A stretch of 52,632 nt of DNA from assembly GCA_036267875.1 (NCBI GenBank), contig DATAVE010000102.1, positions 1-52,632 on the forward strand, given 5' to 3'. Position numbers and translations under genes: made by a program. Under the pieces are notes generated by a model. The model was not told the origin of the DNA and searched no databases. It worked only from the letters and a program-made list of their open reading frames with translations. This stretch comes from DASZTV01 sp036267875 (GTDB lineage: Bacteria; Actinomycetota; Actinomycetes; JAFAQI01). The first letter of the stretch is position 1; each line of letters starts with the position of its first letter. This document shows positions 32,120-40,599 of the stretch, piece by piece.

Positions 32120-33373
32120 ATGAGCTCTGACCGTCCGTCTTACGACCCGGTCTCGGTGTCCCCACTGTCGTTCTGGGAACGAACGGCCACCGAACGCGAC
32201 GCGTCGTTCAAGATCCTGCGTGACGAGCGTCCGGTGAGCTGGCACCCGCCGCTCGAAGGATCGCTGATGGAGGCTGAGCAGGACGGCTTCTGGGCAGTGA
32301 CGCGCCACGAGGATGTGGTGGCGATCAGCAAGAACCCGGAGGTCTTCTGCTCCGGCCAGGGCGTGATGATCGAAGAGGTGCCGGAGGACCTACTCGAGGC
32401 GGCTCAGTCATTCCTCGCGATGGACGCGCCCCGGCACGGCGCGCTGCGCCGGCTGGTCAGTGTCGCCTTCACCCCACGGCAGATCGCGAAGATCGATGAG
32501 CAGATCAAGGCCCAGGCGCGTCACATCGTCGACGACCTGCTCGACACCACCGACGGCGACTTCGTTTCCCAGGTGTCGAAGCGGCTTCCGATGTGGACGA
32601 TCTACGAGCTGATCGGATTGCCGGAATCGCTCCGTGAAGAGGCTGCGCATCATGCCGACGGGATGGTCTCGTGGGCGGACGCCGACGTTGCGGCGGGCCG
32701 CGAGCCCGGCGAGGTGCTCAACGACAGTCTGGTCGGCCTGATCAGCATTGCGTTCGAGATGGTCGAGGATCGCAAGACGCATCCGCGCGACGACATCCTG
32801 ACCAACCTCGTGCAGGCCGAGGTCGACGGACAACGGCTTACCGACGAGGAGATCGCGAGCTTCTTCGTCCTGCTCTCGGTCGCGGGCAACGACACCACCC
32901 GAAACTCGACGACGCTCGGCATGAAGTACTTGTGCGACTTCCCTGAGCAGCGCAAACTGCTGGCCGACGATCCCGAGGGCCTGATCCAGCCGGCGGCCGA
33001 AGAGATCGTCCGCTACGCGACGCCGGTGATGACGTTTCGCCGTACTGCAACCCGTGACGTCGAGCTCCACGGCCAGCAGATCCGCGAAGGCGACTGGGTC
33101 GTGACGTTGTTCTCATCGGCCAATCGCGACGAGCGTGAGTTCGACCATCCCGAGGAGTTCGACATCACGCGCACGCCAAATCGTCACGTCGCGTTTGGCG
33201 GCGGCGGTCCGCACTTCTGTATGGGCAGCATGCTCGCCCGCACCCAGCTTCGGTCGCTGTTCAGCGAGCTCGTGACCAGGGCACCGGCCCTCGAGCTCGG
33301 CGAGCCGAGCTACCTGGTGGGCAACTTCGTCCACGCGGTCAAGTCGATCCCGTACCAGTTGAGCGCCCGCTGA
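32120..33373 (+). CDS. Cytochrome P450, CYP125-like
   Basis: This 417-residue soluble P450 has the oxygen-activation helix VAGNDTTRN (about 253-261), the ExxR motif EEIVRY and heme loop FGGGGPHFCMG with the cysteine ligand at about residue 366. The general pattern resembles actinobacterial CYP125/124/142 enzymes that hydroxylate terminal methyl groups of sterol or branched isoprenoid side chains; I cannot fix the family without alignment. A GGGAG ribosome site lies six bases before the ATG. Electrons may come from the ferredoxin at 18534. Confidence 0.93.
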   Translation: MSSDRPSYDPVSVSPLSFWERTATERDASFKILRDERPVSWHPPLEGSLMEAEQDGFWAVTRHEDVVAISKNPEVFCSGQGVMIEEVPEDLLEAAQSFLAMDAPRHGALRRLVSVAFTPRQIAKIDEQIKAQARHIVDDLLDTTDGDFVSQVSKRLPMWTIYELIGLPESLREEAAHHADGMVSWADADVAAGREPGEVLNDSLVGLISIAFEMVEDRKTHPRDDILTNLVQAEVDGQRLTDEEIASFFVLLSVAGNDTTRNSTTLGMKYLCDFPEQRKLLADDPEGLIQPAAEEIVRYATPVMTFRRTATRDVELHGQQIREGDWVVTLFSSANRDEREFDHPEEFDITRTPNRHVAFGGGGPHFCMGSMLARTQLRSLFSELVTRAPALELGEPSYLVGNFVHAVKSIPYQLSAR

Positions 33374-33374
33374 C

Positions 33375-34904
33375 ATGTACCCCGGAACCTTTGCGCTGAC
33401 CACCCCGGACAAGCCAGCCGCCGTAGCGGTCGACAGCGGCGACGTGCTGACCTACCGCCAGCTCGATGAAGGCTCGGCACGGTTGGCGCGACTGCTGCAC
33501 GATCGTGGTCTGCGGCCAGGCGACACGGTCGCGCTGCTCAGTGACAACCAGCTGACCATGTTCGAGGTCTATTGGGCGGCGATGCGATCGGGGCTCTACC
33601 TCACCGCAGTCAACCATCACCTCTCGACCGACGAGGTGGCCTACATCGTCAATGACAGCGAGGCGAAGGCGATCGTCGTCTCGGCGACGAAGCGCGGCCT
33701 GGCAGAGGACATCCTCGGCAGAACGCCGGCGGTCGAGGTGCGGCTCGGCTTCGGCGGCGACGTCGTCGGTCACGAGAGCTACGAGAAGCTGCTCGCCGAT
33801 CTCCCGGCCACGCCGCTCGAGGACCAGCCTCGTGGCGGCGACATGCTCTATTCATCGGGTACGACCGGCCGTCCCAAAGGCATCAAGATGCCGTTGCCGG
33901 ATCGCCAGGTCGACGAGCCAGGCGACATGTACGTCGCGCTCTTCGTGCCTCACTTCGGGATGTCGGCGGACACCGTCTATCTCTCACCCGCGCCGCTGTA
34001 TCACGCAGCTCCACTGCGGTTCTGCGCGACGATTCAGTCGGTCGGCGGAACTGTGGTCATGATGGAGAGGTTCGACGCGGAGGGGATGCTCGCCGCAATC
34101 GAGCGCTTCGGAGTCACCCACCTGCAGGTGGTGCCGACGATGTTCGTCCGGCTGTTGAAGCTGCCCGAGGCACAACGAGCCGGCTACGACCTGACCAGCC
34201 TGAAGGTGGCGATCCATGCAGCCGCGCCCTGCCCGCCGGAAGTGAAGCAGGCGATGATCGACTGGTGGGGGCCGATCCTCACGGAGTACTACGCGTCCAC
34301 CGAGGGCAACGGCGGAACGCTGATCGGTAGCGCTGATTGGCTGCGCAAGCCCGGCTCAGTCGGCAAGCCCTTCGTCGGGACGCCACACATCTGCGACGAC
34401 GACGGCACGGAGCTCGAATCCGGTGGCGTCGGGCTCGTCTACTTCGAGCGCGACGTCGTGCCGTTCGTCTACCACAACGATCCCGACAAGACCGCCGATG
34501 CGCAGCATCCCCGGTTCCCGACCTGGACGACGGTCGGCGACGTCGGCTTCCTCGATGATGACGGCTTCCTGTTCCTCACCGATCGCAAGTCGTTCATGAT
34601 CATCTCCGGCGGGGTGAACATCTACCCGCAGGAGATCGAGAACGCCCTGGCGCTGCACCCGAAGGTCTCCGACGTCGCTGTCATCGGCGTACCGGACGCC
34701 GAGATGGGACAGCAGGTGAAGGCGGTGATCGTGCTCGCTGCGGAGGTGGCGCCGGACCAGGTCACCAAGGACGAGCTGGTGGAGTTCCTCGACGGCCGGA
34801 TCGCCAGGTTCAAGCTGCCGCGCAGCATCGACTTCGTCGACGAGCTACCGCGGACGCCGACCGGAAAGCTTGCCAAGCACCAACTCGCCGAACAGCTTGC
34901 CTAG
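33375..34904 (+). CDS. Acyl-CoA synthetase (AMP-binding family)
   Basis: This 509-residue ligase has MLYSSGTTGRPKG near 157-169, EYYASTEGNG near 300, GFLFLTDRKSFMIISGGVNIYP near 395 and the catalytic lysine in RTPTGKLAKHQ. All motifs are intact. It starts one base after the P450 stop, so the two are co-translated, which suggests the sequence P450 hydroxylation, oxidation to acid, then CoA ligation. The C-terminus is convergent with the thiolase at 34912. Confidence 0.95.
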   Translation: MYPGTFALTTPDKPAAVAVDSGDVLTYRQLDEGSARLARLLHDRGLRPGDTVALLSDNQLTMFEVYWAAMRSGLYLTAVNHHLSTDEVAYIVNDSEAKAIVVSATKRGLAEDILGRTPAVEVRLGFGGDVVGHESYEKLLADLPATPLEDQPRGGDMLYSSGTTGRPKGIKMPLPDRQVDEPGDMYVALFVPHFGMSADTVYLSPAPLYHAAPLRFCATIQSVGGTVVMMERFDAEGMLAAIERFGVTHLQVVPTMFVRLLKLPEAQRAGYDLTSLKVAIHAAAPCPPEVKQAMIDWWGPILTEYYASTEGNGGTLIGSADWLRKPGSVGKPFVGTPHICDDDGTELESGGVGLVYFERDVVPFVYHNDPDKTADAQHPRFPTWTTVGDVGFLDDDGFLFLTDRKSFMIISGGVNIYPQEIENALALHPKVSDVAVIGVPDAEMGQQVKAVIVLAAEVAPDQVTKDELVEFLDGRIARFKLPRSIDFVDELPRTPTGKLAKHQLAEQLA

Positions 34905-34911
34905 CGGCCGG

Positions 34912-36066
34912 TCAGCCGAGCCGTTCGAGGATGGTGACGTTGGCCTGGCCGCCGCCCTCGCACATCGTCTGCAAGCCGTATCGACCGCCGGTGCGCTCGA
35001 GCTCATGGAGCATCGTCGTCATGAGGCGTGCGCCGGTCGCACCGATCGGGTGGCCGAGCGCGATCGCACCGCCATTCGGGTTGACCCGCGACGGGTCGGC
35101 TCCGATGTCGGCAAGCCAGGCAAGCACGACGCTGGCAAACGCCTCGTTGACCTCGATCGTGTCGATGTCGCCGATGCTGAGCCCCGTCTTCTTGAAGGCG
35201 TTCTCTGTCGCAGGGATCGGCGCGGTGAGCAACATGACCGGATCGGCGCCGAGCACGGACAGGTGATGAATCCGGGCGCGTGGCGTCAGCCCGTGGTCAC
35301 GTACGGCAGCGTCGGAAGCGACAAGCAGGGCGGCGGACGCGTCCGAGATCTGGCTGGAGACAGCAGCTGTGAGTCGGCCACCTGGGACGAGGGTCTTGAG
35401 CGTCGCCATCTTCTCCAGGGTGGTGTCGGGGCGCGGCCCTTCGTCGGCGGTGACACCCTCGTAGGCGATGATCTCGCGATCGAATCGTCCGTCGGCCTGC
35501 GCGGCGGCGGCCCGCTGGTGGCTGGCGAGCGCGAACTCTTCCATCTGCTCGCGCGTGATGTCCCACTGTTCGGCGATGCGTTCGGCCGCGACGAACTGTG
35601 AGATCTCCTGATCGCCGTAGCGACCGCGCCATCCCTTCGAGCCCGTCCAAGGATCGGTCGCACCGAACGGCTCGCCGGCACCGAACGCGCTGAGGATCGG
35701 GTACTGGCTCATCTTCTGGACGCCCCCCGCGACGATCAGCTCCGACGTCCCGCTCATCACCGCTTGCGCAGCGAAGTGAACGGCCTGCTGGGCCGATCCG
35801 CACTGCCGGTCGATCGTCACGCCCGGAACTGACTCCGGGAGGCCTGCTGCAAGTGCCGCGGTACGGGCGATGTCGCCCGCCTGCGATCCGATCTGGTCGA
35901 GGCACCCGAAGATGACATCGTCGATCGCCGCCGGATCGATGTCGGTGCGTCCCACGAGCGTGCGAATGACATGCGCGCCCAGGTCGGCGGGATGTACGTC
36001 GGCGAAGCCGCCGCCGCGGCGCCCGACCGGGGTCCGCACGGCATCAACGATGTAGGCCTCAGGCAT
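34912..36066 (-). CDS. Acetyl-CoA acetyltransferase (thiolase)
   Basis: This 384-residue classical thiolase has Cys89 in IDRQCGSAQQ, NEAFASV, GHPIGATG and the second Cys in MCEGGGQ. It is catalytically complete. Its ATG lies inside the last codons of the TetR gene (8-base overlap), so it is the third gene of an operon of acyl-CoA dehydrogenase, TetR and thiolase. A TCCTCC-complement (AGGAGG) ribosome site precedes it. Confidence 0.95.
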   Translation of the reverse strand: MPEAYIVDAVRTPVGRRGGGFADVHPADLGAHVIRTLVGRTDIDPAAIDDVIFGCLDQIGSQAGDIARTAALAAGLPESVPGVTIDRQCGSAQQAVHFAAQAVMSGTSELIVAGGVQKMSQYPILSAFGAGEPFGATDPWTGSKGWRGRYGDQEISQFVAAERIAEQWDITREQMEEFALASHQRAAAAQADGRFDREIIAYEGVTADEGPRPDTTLEKMATLKTLVPGGRLTAAVSSQISDASAALLVASDAAVRDHGLTPRARIHHLSVLGADPVMLLTAPIPATENAFKKTGLSIGDIDTIEVNEAFASVVLAWLADIGADPSRVNPNGGAIALGHPIGATGARLMTTMLHELERTGGRYGLQTMCEGGGQANVTILERLG

Positions 36067-36703
36067 GGTTCCTCCTAGTGGGGTTGCGTTGTGCAGGCGC
36101 TTCGATTCCGTGTCTGACGATCGACTGGGCAGTGGCGACCACCGCGTCGAGTGAGCCGCGTTGCGGCGTCCACCACTCGGTTGCCCAGTTCAGGCTCCCG
36201 ATCACGAGCAGCCGGGCGAGCTCTGGATCGAGCTCGGCGCGCATGCTGCCGTCGGCGTGCGCTTCGCCGAACAGCGCCCGCCACATCTCGGCGTACTTGC
36301 GCTCCTCGATCACCTGTCGGCCGCGGATCGCCGGTGGAAGCTGGCCGACATTGCGGATGACGGCGTGGGCGAAGCCCGATTCGGACATCAGCTGGCGGAT
36401 GTGTGCCTCGACAGCAACGTCGATCCGCTCGAGCGCTGTTGCGGTGGTCGGTGCTCGGTCGAGGGCGGCAGCGACGAAGTCGCGCAGCTTGATCGTGCCG
36501 ACCACGACGACTTCCTCGATGAGCTGGTCGCGCGAGGAAAAGTAGTAGTAGATGGCCGGCGCCTGCAGCCCGGCTTCCTCTGCGACATCGGCCAGCCGGG
36601 TTCCGCTGTAGCCAAGCCGGCTCAACGTCGACGCTGCCGCCGAGATGACGCGCTCGCGGGTTCGTTCTGATTTCGTGCCCGCCTCAGCCGTGCGGGTGCT
36701 CAC
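36059..36703 (-). CDS. TetR-family regulator, paralogue of 39099-39776
   Basis: This 214-residue regulator has its helix-turn-helix at about 28-60 (TRLADVAEEAGLQAPAIYYY). The recognition helix QAPAIYYYF is identical to that of the TetR at 39099-39776, and the ligand domains also align (VGQLPPAIR, SLNWATEWW). The two therefore probably bind the same or similar DNA. It is embedded between a dehydrogenase and a thiolase gene with overlapping ends, so its level would rise with the pathway it may control. Confidence 0.92.
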   Translation of the reverse strand: MSTRTAEAGTKSERTRERVISAAASTLSRLGYSGTRLADVAEEAGLQAPAIYYYFSSRDQLIEEVVVVGTIKLRDFVAAALDRAPTTATALERIDVAVEAHIRQLMSESGFAHAVIRNVGQLPPAIRGRQVIEERKYAEMWRALFGEAHADGSMRAELDPELARLLVIGSLNWATEWWTPQRGSLDAVVATAQSIVRHGIEAPAQRNPTRRNHA

Positions 36704-37863
36704 CGTCTGGTGCCCGCTCGGCTCATCAGCTGCGAGACGATGACGTTTCGCTGGATCTCGTTGGTGCCTTCGCCGACGATCATCAGCGGTGCGTCGCGAA
36801 AGTAGCGCTCGACGTCGAACTCGGTGGAGTAGCCGTAGCCGCCGTGGATCCTGACGGCGTTGAGGCTGATCTGCATCGCCACCTCGGAGGCGAACAGCTT
36901 CGCCATGCCGGCTTCCATGTCGCAGCGCTCCCCGGCCTCGAGCCGCTCGGCGGCGTAGAGCACGAGCTGGCGCGCTGCGGTCAGCTGGGTCGCCATGTCG
37001 GCGAGGTAGTTGCCGATCGACTGGTGCTTCCAGATCGGCTTGCCGAACGACGTCCGGTCCTGGGCGTATTGCATCGCGTCTTCGAACGCGGCGCGCGCGA
37101 CGCCGAGCGCGCGTGCGGCTACCTGAATGCGGCCGGTCTCAAGCCCCTTCATCATCTGTGCGAAGCCGTGACCTGATGTCCCGCCGAGCAGCGAGGTGCT
37201 CGGCGTCCGATACCCGTCGAAGAGGAGCTCGCAGGTCTCGACGCCCTTGTATCCGAGCTTGCCGAGATCCTTGGAGATGGTGAAGCCGGCACCCGGCTCG
37301 ATGAGCATGATGCTGATCCCGCGGTGGCGTGGTTCGGCCTTCGGATCGGTTTTGCACAGCAGCGCGATCATCCCGGATCGCCGGGGATTGGTGATCCAGG
37401 TCTTCGACCCGTTGATCACGTACTCGCTGCCGTCCTCGGACAGGGTTGCGGTCGTCGTGATCGCTTGCAGGTCGGAGCCTCCGCTGGGCTCGGTGAGGGC
37501 CATCGCTGCTCGGAGCTCGCCGGTCGCCATGCGCGGCAGGTAGTCCTTCTTCTGCTCGTCGCTGCCGAACTCGAGCAGCAGCTTCGACACCACGGTGTGG
37601 CCACCCATCGCGCCGGCAAGGCTCATCCAGCCGCGGGAGAGCTCCTCGGTGATCAGGGCATAGCAAGGCATCGATACGATGGCTTCGCCATATGGCTCAG
37701 GAATCGCCAAGCCGAAGATCCCGAGCTGCTTCATCGCCTCGATCAGCTTCTCGGGGTAGGCGTTGGCGTGCTCGAGGTCTCGGACGACCGGCTTGACGTC
37801 GCGATCGACGAACTCGCGGACCGTCGCAACGATGTCCTGCTCGTCCTGGCTGAGTGTCGCCAC
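36700..37863 (-). CDS. Acyl-CoA dehydrogenase
   Basis: This 387-residue FAD enzyme has ALTEPSGGSD (FAD/substrate motif), INGSKTWITNP, and the usual catalytic Glu365 in VGEGTNEIQR. It introduces a 2,3-double bond in an acyl-CoA. The GTG start has a ribosome site AAAGGA eight bases upstream. It is divergent from the dehydrogenase at 37924 across 60 bp and overlaps the TetR gene by four bases. Confidence 0.95.
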   Translation of the reverse strand: MATLSQDEQDIVATVREFVDRDVKPVVRDLEHANAYPEKLIEAMKQLGIFGLAIPEPYGEAIVSMPCYALITEELSRGWMSLAGAMGGHTVVSKLLLEFGSDEQKKDYLPRMATGELRAAMALTEPSGGSDLQAITTTATLSEDGSEYVINGSKTWITNPRRSGMIALLCKTDPKAEPRHRGISIMLIEPGAGFTISKDLGKLGYKGVETCELLFDGYRTPSTSLLGGTSGHGFAQMMKGLETGRIQVAARALGVARAAFEDAMQYAQDRTSFGKPIWKHQSIGNYLADMATQLTAARQLVLYAAERLEAGERCDMEAGMAKLFASEVAMQISLNAVRIHGGYGYSTEFDVERYFRDAPLMIVGEGTNEIQRNVIVSQLMSRAGTRR

Positions 37864-37888
37864 CGCTCGGTCCTTTCGGCTCGTCCCG

Positions 37889-37923
37889 TTGTCGGTGTAC
37901 AGAATCTAACGTATATTAAAACA
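37889..37923. promoter_or_regulatory. Divergent promoter with AT-rich element, leaderless on plus strand
   Basis: On plus, TTGTCG (37889-37894), a 17-bp spacer and TATATT (37912-37917) end six bases before the ATG at 37924. On minus, TAGATT (complement at about 37903-37908) could serve as -10 for the gene starting at 37863. The segment TTTTAATA...TTAGATT read on the minus strand resembles the elements at 24545, 30653 and 18726. Confidence 0.65.
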
Positions 37924-39105
37924 ATGGATTTTGGGCTGCCTGAATCTGCACTTGCGGTGCAGCAAGGCGTCGGTCAGGTAGCAGCGAAGTTCGACCTTGC
38001 GTACTGGGATCGCTGCGATGCCGAGCACAGCTGGCCCGAAGAGTTGTGGCAGGAGCTTGCCGGATCCGGTTGGATCGGGCTGGCGATTCCCGAGGAATAC
38101 GGCGGCGGGGGGCAAGGACTCCTTGAGCTGGTCGTCGCTACCGAGTGTCTGGCGGCAAGTGGCGCAGGCGGGGTCGCATCCTTGCTCTACGTGTTGACCC
38201 CTGGCTTTGGCGGCCTGACCGTCACGAGACACGGCACAGCGGAGCAGAAGGCCGAGCTGCTGCCGGGAATGGCGGCAGGTGAGATCGAGTCCTGCTTTGC
38301 GATCACCGAGCCGGACGCCGGAAGCAACGCCTTCGCCATCACGACGTTCGCTCGCCGCGAGGGCTCGGACTTCGTCGTTAACGGCCGCAAGATCTGGACG
38401 TCGGGAGCCGCGCGCTCACAGTGGATGCTGCTGGTTTGCCGAACGACCATGCCGGCCGGCAATGAGCGATCCAGTAGTGGCTTCACGATCCTGTTGGTCG
38501 ACATCCCCACCGCGCTTGCCAACGGCTCGCTGACCCTGACCCCTGTACCGAAGATGGGCACCAATGTCGTGCCGTCGTACATGGTCTATCTCGACGATGT
38601 GCACGTCCCGGCTTCGTGCGTTCTGGGAGAGGTCGATCGCGGCTTCACCGTCTTGTGGGACATCCTCAATCCGGAGCGCGCACTGGTGGCGGCGGGGGCC
38701 GTCGGCGGCGCGGACCTCACCCTTCGACTTGCGTGTGACTATGCCAATGAACGCGAGGTGTTCGACCGGCCAATCGGCGCCAACCAGGGTGTCGCGTTCC
38801 CGCTCGCGCACGTGAAGGCGCAGACCGAGCTGGCACGGCTGATGACGTACAAGGCGGCGTGGATGTACGACAACGACTTGCCGAGCGGGACCGAGTCGAA
38901 CGTCGCGAAGTACACCGCGGCAAACGCCTGCTTCGATGCGGCTGATCGAGCGTTCCAGACCTTCGGCGGGATGGCCTACGCCACCGAGTACCCGATCGCT
39001 CGGATCTTCCGCGATGCCCGGATCCTGCGGACCATTCCCGTCTCCGAGGAGCTTCTGCTGTCCCACATTGCGACGCAGTCGCTTGGCCTTCCGCGGAGCT
39101 ACTGA
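37924..39105 (+). CDS. Acyl-CoA dehydrogenase lacking the usual C-terminal Glu
   Basis: This 393-residue enzyme starts at the ATG of 37924; the frame is open to 37324, but that stretch is antisense to the divergent dehydrogenase. It has FAITEPDAGSNA, VNGRKIWTSGA and FQTFGGMAYATEYPIARIFRDARI. Where most family members have EGTxEI, it has RTIPVSEELL, so the base must lie elsewhere (as in isovaleryl-CoA dehydrogenase-like enzymes) or be lost. It ends in GLPRSY, a tail I associate with dehydrogenases acting on branched or cyclic acyl-CoAs. It overlaps the convergent TetR gene by seven bases. Confidence 0.93.
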   Translation: MDFGLPESALAVQQGVGQVAAKFDLAYWDRCDAEHSWPEELWQELAGSGWIGLAIPEEYGGGGQGLLELVVATECLAASGAGGVASLLYVLTPGFGGLTVTRHGTAEQKAELLPGMAAGEIESCFAITEPDAGSNAFAITTFARREGSDFVVNGRKIWTSGAARSQWMLLVCRTTMPAGNERSSSGFTILLVDIPTALANGSLTLTPVPKMGTNVVPSYMVYLDDVHVPASCVLGEVDRGFTVLWDILNPERALVAAGAVGGADLTLRLACDYANEREVFDRPIGANQGVAFPLAHVKAQTELARLMTYKAAWMYDNDLPSGTESNVAKYTAANACFDAADRAFQTFGGMAYATEYPIARIFRDARILRTIPVSEELLLSHIATQSLGLPRSY

Positions 39106-39776
39106 GCCGTCCGGCCGTGGCGCCTGGCCAGTGTCTTGAGCGTGGCGTCGTCACACAGGCTGTGCTCCACGATGGCTTGCGCGCTGCGTAATACGGTATC
39201 GAGCGCGTCACGATGTGGCCGCCACCATTCGGCGGTCCAGTTGAGTGCGCCGAGAAGCAGCATTCGCGCACTGAACGGGTCGAGCTCCGGCCGGAGCAGC
39301 CCCTCTCGTTCAGCGTCACGGATGAGCAGGCGCCAGATCTCGCCGTACTTTGCTTCCTCGTCGAGCTGGTGCTTGCGGATCGCGTCGGGCACCTGACCGG
39401 CGTTGCGAATCGCCGCCGTCGTGTAGTCAGAGATTCCGAGCTCATAGCGCAGATGCGCTTCTGCCGCGGCCTTGATTCGAGTGATCGCGTCGGTGTCTTT
39501 CGGAAGCGCATCAAGCTGGGCCTGGACGTGCTCGCGCATGTGCTCGAGGCCGACTGACATCACAGCCTCGATCAGGTCATCGCGTGATTCGAAGTAGTAA
39601 TAGATCGCAGGCGCCTGGATCTCGGCCTTCGCCGCGACATCCGTGAGTCGAGTGCCCGAATAGCCCTTGCGGCTCAAAACATAAGCAGCAGCGTCGAGAA
39701 TCCGCTCTCGAGTACGCGCGGACTTGGTGTCGTCTCCCTCTAGCGGACGACGACGAGCGGCTGCAGCTCGGGCCAT
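39099..39776 (-). CDS. TetR-family regulator, paralogue of 36059-36703
   Basis: This 225-residue regulator has its helix-turn-helix at about 40-72 (TRLTDVAAKAEIQAPAIYYY) and a ligand domain with LGALNWTAEWW. It starts directly after its own operator-like inverted repeat (39778-39791). Its transcript appears leaderless: TATGAT on the minus strand, six bases, ATG. Autoregulation is therefore likely. See the findings for the proposed shared operator. Confidence 0.93.
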   Translation of the reverse strand: MARAAAARRRPLEGDDTKSARTRERILDAAAYVLSRKGYSGTRLTDVAAKAEIQAPAIYYYFESRDDLIEAVMSVGLEHMREHVQAQLDALPKDTDAITRIKAAAEAHLRYELGISDYTTAAIRNAGQVPDAIRKHQLDEEAKYGEIWRLLIRDAEREGLLRPELDPFSARMLLLGALNWTAEWWRPHRDALDTVLRSAQAIVEHSLCDDATLKTLARRHGRTAQ

Positions 39777-39777
39777 T

Positions 39778-39791
39778 TTCTAATCATAGAA
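39778..39791 (-). promoter_or_regulatory. Inverted repeat overlapping the -10 of the TetR gene
   Basis: TTCTA-ATCA-TAGAA has perfect 5-bp arms. On the minus strand it contains the -10 box TATGAT (39783-39788), six bases from the ATG. A protein bound here would block transcription. It lies over the last codons of the LivG gene. Confidence 0.65.
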
Positions 39792-40599
39792 GGGACGCCT
39801 CGTGGTCGCTGACTGCCGTCTCCACCGCCTCGCTTCCGAGGTAGGCCGCTCGCACGACATCGCTGGCTCCAACTTCGGCCGCTGTGCCCTGGAAGATCGG
39901 CTGTCCGAAGTCGAGAACGTGGATGTAGTCGCAGATGCTCATCACGAGGCTCATGTCGTGTTCGACGATGAGGATGCCGATGCCGTGGCTTCTGACGAGG
40001 TTACGAAGGATCTTGCCGAACTCGGCGGTTTCCAGCTTGTCCAGCCCGGAGCTCGGTTCGTCGAGCAGCAAGATCTTGAAGTCGCCCGCAATCACCCGGG
40101 CCAGCTCGACGAGTCGTCGCTGTCCCGTGCTGAGGTCCGCAGGACGGCGCGCCGCCAGATCGCTGATCCCGCAGACCTGCATCGCGGATCGCGTGGCATC
40201 GGCAACGACGACGCGAGAAGCTCGTGAGCTACGCAGGTGCCGGAAAGGCTGACTGCCGGCCATGCCGGCCTCCCGCCCCAGCGCGACGTTCTCTCGTACC
40301 GATAGCGAGTCGAACAGCTCCATCTGCTGGAACGTCCGGCCCATTCCGAGCTGCGCCCGGTGCTGGGCGGAGCGGCGCGTCACGTCGTGGCCGAACAGCT
40401 CGATGCGACCGGACGTCGGGCGCACCAGACCGGTGCACGCATTGAACGTCGTTGTCTTGCCGGCGCCGTTGGGTCCGATCAGCCCGGTGATCTGGCCGAG
40501 TGGCGCCGTCAGGCTGATCTTGTTGACCGCCACGTGTCCGCCGTAGCGGACGACGACATCCGTCACAGCAAGTCCGGGAGCGGTTCGCTCAATGGTCAT
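39784..40599 (-). CDS. livG: Liv-type ABC transporter ATPase, LivG
   Basis: This 271-residue ATPase has Walker A GPNGAGKTTTF (about 41-51), signature LSTGQRR (about 155), Walker B ILLLDEPSSGLD and the switch His in VEHDMSLV, with the C-terminal extension typical of LivG. It overlaps the LivF stop by four bases. It energises the importer whose permease is encoded at 43719-45635 on the opposite strand. Confidence 0.94.
   Translation of the reverse strand: MTIERTAPGLAVTDVVVRYGGHVAVNKISLTAPLGQITGLIGPNGAGKTTTFNACTGLVRPTSGRIELFGHDVTRRSAQHRAQLGMGRTFQQMELFDSLSVRENVALGREAGMAGSQPFRHLRSSRASRVVVADATRSAMQVCGISDLAARRPADLSTGQRRLVELARVIAGDFKILLLDEPSSGLDKLETAEFGKILRNLVRSHGIGILIVEHDMSLVMSICDYIHVLDFGQPIFQGTAAEVGASDVVRAAYLGSEAVETAVSDHEASLL

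Noticed and set aside
37324..37923. A 200-codon N-terminal extension of the acyl-CoA dehydrogenase at 37924.
   Set aside because: It is antisense to the divergent dehydrogenase, and the start at 37924 has a promoter directly before it and gives a normal family length.
17287..39105. Calling the cluster a cholesterol or bile-acid degradation locus.
   Set aside because: Ring-degrading genes such as hsaC or kshA and mce transport genes are absent; only general features (P450, SCP2, DUF35) fit, so the substrate is left open.
18726..39791. Reading the AT-rich elements as KstR or KstR2 (cholesterol regulon) operators.
   Set aside because: The known KstR and KstR2 consensus sites, with AAC/GTT and CAAG/CTTG arms, do not match these elements.
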